Below are positions 6,643 to 13,619 of a stretch of 30,763 nucleotides of DNA, one piece after another. Within the stretch, counting starts at the first letter, position 1. Every line of letters begins with the position of its first letter. The stretch comes from a virus, in IMG/VR virus record IMGVR_UViG_3300037119_003463, positions 1 through 30,763 of that record; one strand, written 5' to 3'. Both the position numbers and the translations under genes were made by a program. The notes under the pieces are model-generated. The model searched no databases and was not told the origin of the DNA. It was given only the letters and a program-made list of their open reading frames with translations.

Positions 6643-8915
6643 GGCACAATTCCCTTAACTGCCGCTGCCTGCTGCTGCTTGAATGCCGCCTGCTGCTGCC
6701 GCTCATTCTGCCGCGCCTGCATATCGTTGGCCTTCAACTGCTGCTGCTCTTTCGCCATCTCAAGCTTCTGCCGGCTTGCTTCCAGATTTTCTTGGCTCTC
6801 AATCATCTTGATCTGGTGCTTTTCGCCCTCGTGCATCGATTTCTGATTCTGCAAATTGGCCTTAGCCTCATCGTCCTGCTGGTTAGCCTGCAACTTGGCC
6901 ATCTCGATCCTACGCTGATTTTCCAAGGTAGCTGTGTGCTGGCGATCCTTCATCCGCATTTCTTCGTTCTGCAATTCCAACTTGGCCTTATCGGTCCTGG
7001 CCTGTTGCGAAACCTTCATGGTCTCGATCTGCAGCGTCATCTTGTTCTGCGCCGTTGCGGGATCATCGCCCTTCGGTGCGTCACCCTTGGCCTCCATCTG
7101 CTCGACCAGCCCATCAATCGCGCTTTCCAACGCGCGGCCGGCACGGTATGGCGCAGTAACGAATTTCAGAAGCTGACCACAAAACGGCGCCGTCTTTGGT
7201 TCGGCGGCAATCATCTGTGCCAGTTGCGGCAGCAATTGCGACAGCACACCGGTAAACTCATTGCGCTGCTGCTTCTCGGCAGCCTCGTCGGCTTGAATGG
7301 TGCTGTCAGTCTCGATATCGAAAGTAAACGCACGAGCCCGGTAATCCTTGACCAGCTTCATGACCTGGTCGAGCGTCGCTTGCTTTTTCAACTTCTCGAT
7401 TTGTGACTGCACTTGCGCCTGGATCTCTTTTACCTGATCCGGCTGCTGCTGCATCATTTGCTGGCCCTGTGGCGACATTGCCGCCTGCTGTGCCTGCGTC
7501 ATGATCTTCGTAATCTGCTGATCGATTTGCGCGTTGGTCGGTAACTCGGTCTGCGACATCTCGATCATGGTTTTCTGATCGAATTTTTCAGTGATGATCT
7601 CGATCGATATCTCGACCAGATCACGCGCCAGCCGCACCAACTCCTGTTGCTTGTCCTTGATCCGAGTAGAACCGTATTGCGACTTCAACTGCTGTGCGCC
7701 CAGCGTCTCCATAGGATTAGTAGAACCGCGCATGATGTCGCTCAGACCAATAATCTGATAAATGTCGTTGATAATCTCCTTGCGCAGCGTAACCAGTGCC
7801 GTAATGGTCTGCGCAATCATGTCGATCGGCAGCCAGATGATGATTTCCTTGGAGCCACCGAATGCGGCCCAATTGCTGATGGGAACGAGAACCTGACCGG
7901 GAGATTTTAGCTTGATCGCGGTGTTGACCGCATCAGCGATCTCTCCGCCACCGGCTGGGTAAAAACCTTTAGCTTCAATTGCATCGCTAAGAGCATGAAT
8001 GCGCCCGGTCAGAAGATTTATTTCCTCCAACTGATCCCGGTATTGGAGAACGTCGGGTACAGGCACGAGCGATCCACGCTGTGTGGTTCCGTAGGCTGGT
8101 TTGGGGCAGGGAAAGAAATTACGCAGATGGAGGTGTGGGCCGTCTTCGTCGAGAATATCCTCACATCCTTCTGAGACCCATAACACACGACGGTTTTTCT
8201 TGTCCCAGACTTCCCAGAATTTTGCGCGTTCTCGGGCATCAGCACCTCCCACTTCCTTGGCGTCACGGTCAACTTTGTAGTCGGCTTTCTGATAGGCATC
8301 ACCGGAATGTTGGTGGAATCGTTCACGGGCGTCGTATCGCGTCAGGTAGGAAGCGCCGGCTACCCATGTTACCTCACGCCAATTTCTGGAAATAGAGTGA
8401 AGAAAATCCCGGCGGTTCTTGAAGTCGATACAAACCTTTTCGTAAGGGTAGTATTCGTTAGGACTGTCGCCGCTCTCGTATCGACACCAAGCAATGCCAC
8501 GATCGATCAGCGCCAGATCATCACGCACTAGCTTCATCAGCTCGTTGATCTCGGTCAGATCAAACGCCACGATCGCACAGCGCTCGATCATTTCGCTCGC
8601 TGCCTGATAGACCGGCCGGCGGTCCAGGAATTTCGGCACCACGACAGGGACCGGCGACTTGGCGTAGATACTTGGTTTAACGACTTCCATGTTGGCCCAA
8701 AACATGGAGAATTCCTTGTCACGGGTATTGGAAGCCAGCCGCGCAAGATGGGCATATTGCCGGTCGATCAGGTCGCAATGATTGTTGTAATCCTCGAACG
8801 CATCTTCACTTTCCAGCAACAGATTAAGCCATGCCTTCGACTCGTTCGGCGCAATCGTCGGGTTGAACTCCTGGTCATCAAAGCGAATGTCTTTGTCGAC
8901 CGGTTTATCAGTCAT
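6639..8915 (-). CDS. Portal protein
   Basis: 758 aa, the usual size for large portals of podovirus-like phages. The portal forms the dodecameric ring at the head vertex through which DNA is packaged. Recognisable core marks: an N-terminal region with WANMEVVKPSIYAKSPVPVV, a central IIWLPIDMIAQTITALVTLR stretch, then IIGLSDIMRGSTNPMETLG followed by QQLKSQYGSTRIKDKQQELV, the typical ETA/QQLK-like portal helix. From about residue 445 on the chain is Gln/Lys/Glu-rich and strongly coiled-coil, ending AAFKQQQAAAVKGIVP; this long tail is typical of the group. It follows a 33-aa ORF and the terminase gene. Translation seems coupled, as no strong ribosome site is visible. Confidence 0.88.
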   Translation of the reverse strand: MTDKPVDKDIRFDDQEFNPTIAPNESKAWLNLLLESEDAFEDYNNHCDLIDRQYAHLARLASNTRDKEFSMFWANMEVVKPSIYAKSPVPVVVPKFLDRRPVYQAASEMIERCAIVAFDLTEINELMKLVRDDLALIDRGIAWCRYESGDSPNEYYPYEKVCIDFKNRRDFLHSISRNWREVTWVAGASYLTRYDARERFHQHSGDAYQKADYKVDRDAKEVGGADARERAKFWEVWDKKNRRVLWVSEGCEDILDEDGPHLHLRNFFPCPKPAYGTTQRGSLVPVPDVLQYRDQLEEINLLTGRIHALSDAIEAKGFYPAGGGEIADAVNTAIKLKSPGQVLVPISNWAAFGGSKEIIIWLPIDMIAQTITALVTLRKEIINDIYQIIGLSDIMRGSTNPMETLGAQQLKSQYGSTRIKDKQQELVRLARDLVEISIEIITEKFDQKTMIEMSQTELPTNAQIDQQITKIMTQAQQAAMSPQGQQMMQQQPDQVKEIQAQVQSQIEKLKKQATLDQVMKLVKDYRARAFTFDIETDSTIQADEAAEKQQRNEFTGVLSQLLPQLAQMIAAEPKTAPFCGQLLKFVTAPYRAGRALESAIDGLVEQMEAKGDAPKGDDPATAQNKMTLQIETMKVSQQARTDKAKLELQNEEMRMKDRQHTATLENQRRIEMAKLQANQQDDEAKANLQNQKSMHEGEKHQIKMIESQENLEASRQKLEMAKEQQQLKANDMQARQNERQQQAAFKQQQAAAVKGIVP

Positions 8916-9009
8916 AGCTCATCACCACGCGCACAAAGACACCATCAGCCATAAGCAATATCCGCCAAGCCCAATACGTCTTTACGTGATGGTCGTGCTG
9001 AACTTTCAT
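8908..9009 (-). CDS. 33-aa microprotein bridging terminase and portal genes
   Basis: 33 codons beginning MKVQHDHHVKTYWAWRILLM. The ATG overlaps the terminase TGA (ATGA), and the stop overlaps the portal start by 8 nt, so it fills the gap between the two genes exactly. It has a His-rich N-terminus and a hydrophobic, Trp-containing centre. No own ribosome site. It may be a true microprotein or mainly a translational-coupling bridge; both are inference. Confidence 0.45.
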   Translation of the reverse strand: MKVQHDHHVKTYWAWRILLMADGVFVRVVMSYD

Positions 9010-10391
9010 AACAGCATTCCCCTTCTCGGCACATCACGCGGCGGCGGGATGATCAAGCCGCGCGGCTCCGGAATACGAATTGGCAGCGGCGCATTTCTCT
9101 GACGCGCTAGGGCCAAGTAACGAAAGGCGTCGGCATAATGCGACGTCCAATCATGTAAAGCATTCGCGCGAAATGCCTTCTTTTCATCATCCCATTCCCT
9201 CCGGTACTGCTCCAACGCGCTCAGACCATCTTCACATCGCGAATGAAACACACACAGCGGCATGACTTTGCGCACCGCATTGATGCCGTCAGCGATGGTC
9301 GCCATCGGCACCAATTCGGGATGCAACCCCATCTCGACCATGGTCTCGACACGGGTCTTACCGGAGCCCCATTCCTTTATCTTGGCGTCGTGAGGAACGT
9401 AATCGGTGCCGTTCCTCCATCCATATTGTTTCTCTCGTTGCTCCACGACTTCGGCGTAGTGTTCGAGCCCAACACCAGAAGCGGAGTAACAGTCCAAAAT
9501 ATAAATCTGTCCACCGACGTTTTGCCACCACCAGATTGTGGTGTCGTCTCTAACTCCGAGGTCCCATGCTCGATGCACGGGGCGAACCAGGTCTTGTGAC
9601 AGTTCATCGACAATTCTCTCTTCTTTTCTAACATTAACCATCTCCAGCGAATAGAACGCGCCTAGAATGGCAGCATTCCACGAACACAGATACTCCTGCT
9701 CAAACTGCGCCCTACCGATGTCCTCGCCATGCAGAGCAATGTATTCGTTGCGAGCTTCCTCTAGCTCGTCACTAGACAACGCGCCCGTGTCGACTGCGGT
9801 CAACAGCTCTGAGAACCATTCCGAGCGTGTCATCGCGTAATCGAACATCGCCTTGGCGTGGTTGTGGCCGCGTGGCGTGGTTATGAAGCTTGCCCAGCCG
9901 TTGTTTTCCGCCAGCATCGGCCGGTGGTAAGCCCAAGCACTCGGATTGGAAAGCGCCCACTCCGAATAAGTAATCCCCGCCACACCGGCGCCCACGGTGG
10001 CATCGTATCGATCGGAGCCAATGACCTGCCATGTCGAGCCGTTCCTGAAACGAATAAACATCTCGTTATCATTTGTGGTCTCACGCATCGCGAGCGGAAA
10101 GGCCTCGTCAATCCTCCGCTTTCCAGTATGCGCATTAACCGCCGTCCAGATCGCTTTGCGTCCCTGCAAAAATTCCGGCAGACAGTGCCAGTAAGAGGCC
10201 GGTCGCTCCCAGAGTGCGACCGCTGAATGGTGCAGCATGATTTCGTCTTTACCGGCCCGGCGATGCCAGATCGCAATCGCCCGGTCACCGCCGCCTCGCT
10301 TGAAGATCCCGTCCTGCAGATAGCGCCATAGCTTCATCTGGTGGCGGCGCGGCATCCAGTTGTTATGCGGCAGCGAGACGTTCTTGGGCAT
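9006..10391 (-). CDS. terL: Terminase large subunit (DNA packaging ATPase/nuclease)
   Basis: 461 aa from the ATG at 10391. The ATPase domain has a Walker-A-like HRRAGKD (about 43-49) and a Walker B with catalytic Glu at about 144 (GITYSEWAL); a coupling-type motif ITTPRGHNH follows. The nuclease half has RNase-H-like acidic residues in WDLGVRDDTTIWWW, a KIKEWGSGKTRVETM region and a final DAFRYLALA aspartate. It pumps DNA into the prohead through the portal encoded next. An in-frame GTG at 10412 with GAGAG before it is a possible longer start (468 aa). The ATG is preferred because it overlaps the stop of the 32-aa gene (TAATG) and gives the usual start just before the LPHNNW motif. Confidence 0.9.
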   Translation of the reverse strand: MPKNVSLPHNNWMPRRHQMKLWRYLQDGIFKRGGGDRAIAIWHRRAGKDEIMLHHSAVALWERPASYWHCLPEFLQGRKAIWTAVNAHTGKRRIDEAFPLAMRETTNDNEMFIRFRNGSTWQVIGSDRYDATVGAGVAGITYSEWALSNPSAWAYHRPMLAENNGWASFITTPRGHNHAKAMFDYAMTRSEWFSELLTAVDTGALSSDELEEARNEYIALHGEDIGRAQFEQEYLCSWNAAILGAFYSLEMVNVRKEERIVDELSQDLVRPVHRAWDLGVRDDTTIWWWQNVGGQIYILDCYSASGVGLEHYAEVVEQREKQYGWRNGTDYVPHDAKIKEWGSGKTRVETMVEMGLHPELVPMATIADGINAVRKVMPLCVFHSRCEDGLSALEQYRREWDDEKKAFRANALHDWTSHYADAFRYLALARQRNAPLPIRIPEPRGLIIPPPRDVPRRGMLL

Positions 10392-10489
10392 TACATACAA
10401 ATACCACCGCACCGCATCGTGCTCTCAATAAAAATGTAGAGCCACAACGGCGTCATCAAAAGACAAAACCAGAAAAACATGTCTTTCAT
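10391..10489 (-). CDS. 32-aa membrane microprotein ahead of terminase
   Basis: 32 codons beginning MKDMFFWFCLLMTPLWLYIF: one strongly hydrophobic segment, then ESTMRCGG. The ATG overlaps the stop of the 63-aa gene (ATGA) and the TAA overlaps the terminase ATG (TAATG), so it tiles the gap exactly. Single-pass membrane peptide; function unknown. Its fit supports the terminase start at 10391. Confidence 0.55.
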   Translation of the reverse strand: MKDMFFWFCLLMTPLWLYIFIESTMRCGGICM

Positions 10490-10677
10490 GGTGGCGGTGT
10501 CACAAAGGTGACAGCGATACCGGGCAACGGCGCGGTAACCTTAGTCACTGCAATGCCATACTTGACGCCGGACACCGCCACCGCCTCTGTCACCGCTTTG
10601 CCAAGCAAAGGCGTGGTTGCGGTGACATCGACCACCGACAGGCCGCCAGAGGCTACTGTGATGACTGCAGTGGCCAT
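10486..10677 (-). CDS. Small phage protein, 63 aa
   Basis: 63 aa, very rich in Val, Ala and Thr (MATAVITVASGGLSVVDVTA...). It resembles a family of short beta-rich proteins, with xVTKVxxGGxPVVDV-type repeats, seen beside packaging genes in alphaproteobacterial phages (from memory). The reverse strand of this stretch is also open and Val/Thr-rich, a mirror effect of the codon pattern. The start overlaps the end of the 65-aa gene by 25 bp. Function unknown. Confidence 0.65.
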   Translation of the reverse strand: MATAVITVASGGLSVVDVTATTPLLGKAVTEAVAVSGVKYGIAVTKVTAPLPGIAVTFVTPPP

Positions 10678-10850
10678 GCCAGTAATCCGTAATTTCTATC
10701 TATCGGGTACGATAGATTAGCAAGATATTGAAGTTTTGCCTCTTTGTCATAGACATAGGCCCGAACGCGCTCCAATCGCCGGATCTCGTTGCGGCGCTGT
10801 TCTGCGGTCATCTTGTTAAGGCGATGTGCCCAACCCTTCAATCTACCCAT
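10653..10850 (-). CDS. Small basic phage protein, 65 aa
   Basis: 65 aa starting MGRLKGWAHRLNKMTAEQRR. The N-terminal half is a basic amphipathic helix (AEQRRNEIRRLERVRAYVYD), then an aromatic C-terminus. ATG overlaps the stop of the lipoprotein gene (TGATG). It has no recognised family; the helix could bind nucleic acid or another protein. Confidence 0.65.
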   Translation of the reverse strand: MGRLKGWAHRLNKMTAEQRRNEIRRLERVRAYVYDKEAKLQYLANLSYPIDRNYGLLAWPLQSSQ

Positions 10851-11209
10851 CAGGCTCGACTCCCCCTGATGGTGACACCGTTTACCTTACCTGATGTTAC
10901 ACGAAAACCGTTGATGGTTCTCGCGGCAGAGGGCTTCCCCGCCGCCATCACGACGACAGGATTAAGGGAAGCACAGATCGCCTGCGCCAGCGCAATAACC
11001 GATGTCACGCTGGTATTACCGCCGCCGATCAGTTGGGCAATCGTCGCCGCAGTCGGGACAAATCCGCAGTAGGTCTTTGCGTAGCCTTGGACCTGAGCAA
11101 TGATGGCGACAACATTAGCCGGCAACGGCGCCTGAACACCACCGGTCGAAGCGCAGCCGCCCAGAAGCGCGGTGGCCGATACGGCGCAAACCATCAGGAA
11201 TTTCGTCAT
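10850..11209 (-). CDS. Phage lipoprotein, 119 aa
   Basis: 119 aa from the ATG at 11209, which has AAAGG 8 nt upstream; an in-frame GTG three codons earlier is less likely. It has a classic lipoprotein signal: MTKFLMVCAVSATALLGGC, with lipobox LLGGC. The mature part contains three more Cys (about YCGF, AICAS), low-complexity IAQVQGYAKTYCGFVP and a final basic RVTSGKVNGVTIRGSRA. It would be acylated and held in the inner or outer membrane. Its position beside two membrane proteins suggests a role in lysis (Rz1-like), surface exclusion or envelope interaction; none can be chosen from sequence. Confidence 0.78.
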   Translation of the reverse strand: MTKFLMVCAVSATALLGGCASTGGVQAPLPANVVAIIAQVQGYAKTYCGFVPTAATIAQLIGGGNTSVTSVIALAQAICASLNPVVVMAAGKPSAARTINGFRVTSGKVNGVTIRGSRA

Positions 11210-11385
11210 TTGATGCACCTTTCTAGTATCTTATCGCGACGTTCTACCGCGTAGCCAATCTGATATAACGTGTACGTAAAGCCCAACAGCGCAACCAGAT
11301 TAATGATCAACAAAGCCAGTACTAACGGCGAGCCACGCAGGTTTTCAACTACCTTGCTCGCAATCTCGTCGGGTGAAGGCGACAT
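11206..11385 (-). CDS. Small single-pass membrane protein, 59 aa (holin-like size)
   Basis: 59 aa from the ATG at 11385, which overlaps the stop of the 125-aa gene (TGATG); an upstream GTG at 11412 is possible. One transmembrane helix (LVLALLIINLVALLGFTYTL, about 21-40) sits between an acidic N-terminal segment and a basic C-terminal ERRDKILERCIK. The layout resembles small membrane proteins often annotated as holin-like or spanin-associated in rhizobial phages (from memory). Location next to a lipoprotein supports an envelope function; the GH25 endolysin is elsewhere. Confidence 0.7.
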   Translation of the reverse strand: MSPSPDEIASKVVENLRGSPLVLALLIINLVALLGFTYTLYQIGYAVERRDKILERCIK

Positions 11386-11762
11386 CACATCATGACCCCC
11401 GGAATAAAGCACCTGATATCCACCTTGCCCGAACCTGAGAAATTAAACGCTAGCCAAACCATGGTCGGGCCGTACAGGTTCGGCACCTTCAACACGGCCT
11501 GATCAGGAACGTCGATCCACTGGTTATTAATGAGTACGCTGTACTTGCCGTCTTTGGTTTTCCAGTCGTTATCCTTCAAGACGTTGCCGTCCGCATCCGA
11601 ACAACACGGCCCCTTGCCAGATTTGAGACCGTTGAACCAATCTTTCTCTTGTTTGGTCACCGCGTAGTGCCGGTCATGACCTCTTGCTGGGACGTTGGCG
11701 ATGACCACCATCAGGATAATGATAGCAAAAACGATAGCCCACGCCGCTATAAACCATTTCAT
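11385..11762 (-). CDS. Exported/membrane-anchored Cys-rich phage protein, 125 aa
   Basis: 125 aa. The N-terminal hydrophobic helix (FIAAWAIVFAIIILMVVIANV, about 4-24) is a signal or anchor. The periplasmic part has KDWFNGLKSGKGPCCSDADG, W-rich strands and a closing VDIRCFIPG. The vicinal Cys pair and the final RCFIP are shared with a family seen in many alphaproteobacterial phages (from memory), whose function is unknown. Ribosome site AAGGA precedes the ATG. With the 59-aa and lipoprotein genes it forms a coupled envelope cluster. Confidence 0.72.
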   Translation of the reverse strand: MKWFIAAWAIVFAIIILMVVIANVPARGHDRHYAVTKQEKDWFNGLKSGKGPCCSDADGNVLKDNDWKTKDGKYSVLINNQWIDVPDQAVLKVPNLYGPTMVWLAFNFSGSGKVDIRCFIPGVMM

Positions 11763-11854
11763 CGGCGTATCCTTATTTTACCAGGTAACCGCCCCGTCGC
11801 TTGTGCCAGATCGGTTTGAGGTTAATGACCGGAGCGATTACCTGGGCCGACTCC

Positions 11855-12127
11855 TTACTTCACCATCTTGTCGCCAAGATCCTTGATGTTCACCGTACCC
11901 AAAATAGGCGGCAAACCCTTGCCATGCTCTCTGGTCGTTGCCGCCTTGACGGCCCACATCGCCGCCTCCTCGTAAGCGGTCTGCGCCAGCGCCGCGAGAC
12001 GCGGCTCGAGATGCTTGATCTCCTCGCACAGATCGATCAAGTCGGCAGTGTAGCGTTTGATCTTGTCGACCATGTTGTCTTGCGACGGGTTGAACGACTC
12101 ACGAACGCGATAGGCTCCGATACTCAT
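11855..12127 (-). CDS. Acb2/Tad1-hairpin-like protein, possible anti-CBASS/Thoeris sponge
   Basis: 90 aa from the ATG at 12127, with GGAGG 8 nt upstream. Core: FNPSQDNMVDKIKRYTADLI (about 12-31), then LCEEIKHL, then RLAALAQTAYEEAAMWAVKA (about 43-62). This helix-turn-helix hairpin, with the R-x-A-x-x-x-T-x-x-E-x-A-M-W-A-V-K-A pattern, matches my memory of the Acb2/Tad1 hairpin family, which sequesters cyclic nucleotide or cyclic ADP-ribose signals of bacterial immunity. Here a Gly/Pro-rich C-terminal tail (LPPILGTVNIKDLGDKMVK) is extra. In-frame starts at 12172, 12238 and 12256 (GTG) would give N-terminal extensions; those at 12172 and 12238 also have good ribosome sites. The family call is by eye and moderate. 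Confidence 0.6.
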   Translation of the reverse strand: MSIGAYRVRESFNPSQDNMVDKIKRYTADLIDLCEEIKHLEPRLAALAQTAYEEAAMWAVKAATTREHGKGLPPILGTVNIKDLGDKMVK

Positions 12128-12252
12128 GCTGTTATCCTCCCTAAAACTATCAATACTACGACGCATTTCCATTTTATCCTCCTTTATGTTCACAACGAAA
12201 AACGGTGGATAGTGCAGTTTCGCATACCATCCGTCCATTCCATCCTCCCTTT

Positions 12253-12450
12253 TCACCTTGGCCGAGTATTGTTCTGGTGAACTCTAAAACTATTTAGCTG
12301 CTCCAACGCCTCTACCCGCTCGCGCAGTTTGAGGATCTCGTCAAACGCCTCCATCCGCATCTCACAGCGCTCCGTATCCGTCAAACCAAAGTTGTGCAGA
12401 TCCGCGAGACGCTCAAGCAAATCGGGTTTGTCAATCCATTCCTTGATCAT
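12253..12450 (-). CDS. Small coiled-coil phage protein, 65 aa
   Basis: 65 aa starting MIKEWIDKPDLLERLADLHN, with a coiled-coil stretch (MRMEAFDEILKLRERVEALEQL, about 32-53) and a basic tail. Its stop overlaps a GTG at 12256 that opens the long form of the Acb2-like reading frame (GTGA). No strong ribosome site, only weak GGGC. Function unknown. Confidence 0.6.
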   Translation of the reverse strand: MIKEWIDKPDLLERLADLHNFGLTDTERCEMRMEAFDEILKLRERVEALEQLNSFRVHQNNTRPR

Positions 12451-12471
12451 GATGGCTGCCCATCACTAATT

Positions 12472-12534
12472 TCAACACGGTTTTGGTTTCGACGGCTTTG
12501 ATGGTTTAGGTTTGCGTCGCGTTGGCAGTTTCAT
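12472..12534 (-). CDS. 20-aa Lys/Pro-rich peptide
   Basis: 20 codons encoding MKLPTRRKPKPSKP... and ending SKPKPC; ATG has AAAGGA 6 nt upstream. A tandem KPKPSKP/KPSKPKP composition is unusual for random sequence. It lies directly behind the 27-aa ORF and ahead of the 65-aa gene, consistent with the minus-strand operon. Function unknown; it could be an RNA- or DNA-binding peptide. Confidence 0.4.
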   Translation of the reverse strand: MKLPTRRKPKPSKPSKPKPC

Positions 12535-12546
12535 CGGATTCCTTTT

Positions 12547-12630
12547 TCAGTTTACGGTTTCGTGGAAGTCACCATTACCGGTACTGGAGTCCCATGGCGA
12601 TTTTATTCCGCCTAACCGCCCCGGGGTCAT
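12547..12630 (-). CDS. 27-aa peptide
   Basis: 27 codons, MTPGRLGGIKSPWDSS... ending GNGDFHETVN. A strong purine-rich ribosome site (GGAGGGGTGGGGG) precedes the ATG. The stop lies 12 nt before the next peptide's start. Composition looks protein-like (single Trp, balanced charge). No family recognised. Confidence 0.4.
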   Translation of the reverse strand: MTPGRLGGIKSPWDSSTGNGDFHETVN

Positions 12631-12720
12631 CCCCCACCCCTCCAAAGCAATCCCTACCCTAGACCTCATGTTGGGTAGACATGGGGTACTAGCTGCTAAA
12701 CCATTGGTTGTATTGATGTG

Positions 12721-13050
12721 TTACGTTGCGTCACTGTCGTTGGGAAGCGGCTGGGTATCATCTTCGCTCGTTGTATCTGCATCGATACAACGCACTGTCT
12801 CGCCTTGAACGACAACAGGACGCTCATCGATGTGCTCGAGGATGTGGCGTATCGTTATCTTGATGTCGCCATCGACAACGTGCATCTGATCTGCCTTGCC
12901 CCAGCCGCGATCAAGCAGATGCACGCACGCTGCAACTACCGCTGAATCGTTCGGACTGTGTCGCGCAACGCCAGCAAGCCTGTTGATCGCCATAGTGGTA
13001 TGCGAACGCGCAACGGTTCTAAGATCGGTTATCACTTTAGCCCTAGGCAC
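12721..13050 (-). CDS. Possible terminase small subunit / DNA-binding phage protein, 109 aa
   Basis: 109 aa from a GTG at 13050, with GAGGA about 8 nt upstream. The N-terminal part (ITDLRTVARSHTTMAINRLA, then AACVHLLDRGWGKADQ) matches a pattern common in phage small-terminase-like or HTH proteins, L-ARSHT-AI--L followed by LLDRGWGKP-Q (from memory). The C-terminal part is acidic (about 75-109). If it is TerS it would recognise the packaging site for the terminase encoded 2.3 kb further along the same strand. It could instead be a general DNA-binding accessory protein. Confidence 0.55.
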   Translation of the reverse strand: MPRAKVITDLRTVARSHTTMAINRLAGVARHSPNDSAVVAACVHLLDRGWGKADQMHVVDGDIKITIRHILEHIDERPVVVQGETVRCIDADTTSEDDTQPLPNDSDAT

Positions 13051-13108
13051 TTATCCATCCTCAATGCTCTCGTTTTCGTGATGTGGTGACGGCCAGAGGG
13101 CTGACATC

Positions 13109-13171
13109 ATGAACATTTACAATCAAGTCTCACTGTTCGCCACTGAATGGCTAAAATCCAAAAAGCAATAG
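13109..13171 (+). CDS. Tentative 20-aa peptide on the opposite strand
   Basis: Plus-strand ATG with GAGGG 8 nt upstream; encodes MNIYNQVSLFATEWLKSKKQ. It lies in the 191-bp gap between the 109-aa and 115-aa minus-strand genes. All neighbours are on the other strand and no promoter is evident, so confidence is low. Confidence 0.2.
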   Translation: MNIYNQVSLFATEWLKSKKQ

Positions 13172-13245
13172 CGATGCAGCGTCTAGAACGCGGTCAATCA
13201 ATCCAAGAAATTATAGACGCGCTAGTGGCGCAGCGTGTCACCTAG
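13147..13245 (+). CDS. Tentative 32-aa peptide on the opposite strand
   Basis: Plus-strand ATG encoding MAKIQKAIAMQRLERGQSIQ, then EIIDALVAQRVT. It is amphipathic, with an HTH-like GQSIQEIIDALV segment, and overlaps the preceding 20-aa frame by 25 bp. No ribosome site of its own and convergent on the 115-aa gene. Protein-like composition, but support is thin. Confidence 0.22.
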   Translation: MAKIQKAIAMQRLERGQSIQEIIDALVAQRVT

Positions 13246-13589
13246 GGCACATCCCTGCTACCCCTGCCGATTGACTTCAACGCCTGTGGATCATTTCCGC
13301 AGGCGTTTCCGCGCTTGCTACCGTCATCGAAATGTTTCGTCAATCCATCATCGAGACGCAATATTTCAAAATTAGTCTGTCGCTGCGGCGATGGTGACAC
13401 ATGAGCCGTACAATTTAACAGCACCCTAGCCTGACCGGCAGCTTGTGCAGTCAAGACCTGATCAATCGTCACGCCATTAATAGCCAACGAACTAGATCCA
13501 AAATGAAACCGCACCGTTCCGGGCGGTTCCTCCAATAGACGCGTGACCATATCGAGGTTAACCGCGTGATTGCCAAAAATCATGATCAT
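13242..13589 (-). CDS. Phage protein, 115 aa, unknown function
   Basis: 115 aa starting MIMIFGNHAVNLDMVTRLLE. Residues 1-50 form beta strands with IRFHF-like spacing (GTVRFHFGSSSLAINGVTI), similar to short FlbD-like or phage-accessory folds. The C-terminus is charged and poorly structured. GAAGGAA lies about 12 nt before the ATG. Its last codons contain an 8-bp hairpin (AACGCCTG/CAGGCGTT, about 13278-13306). Confidence 0.55.
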   Translation of the reverse strand: MIMIFGNHAVNLDMVTRLLEEPPGTVRFHFGSSSLAINGVTIDQVLTAQAAGQARVLLNCTAHVSPSPQRQTNFEILRLDDGLTKHFDDGSKRGNACGNDPQALKSIGRGSRDVP

Positions 13590-13619
13590 ACCAGATTTGG
13601 TTCCTTCTCCGCCCTTTTG

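Noticed and set aside
10508-10720. Plus-strand 70-codon Val/Thr-rich frame opposite the 63-aa gene
   Set aside because: Its similar composition results from GTN/ACN codons on the other strand; it conflicts with the tiling minus-strand genes.
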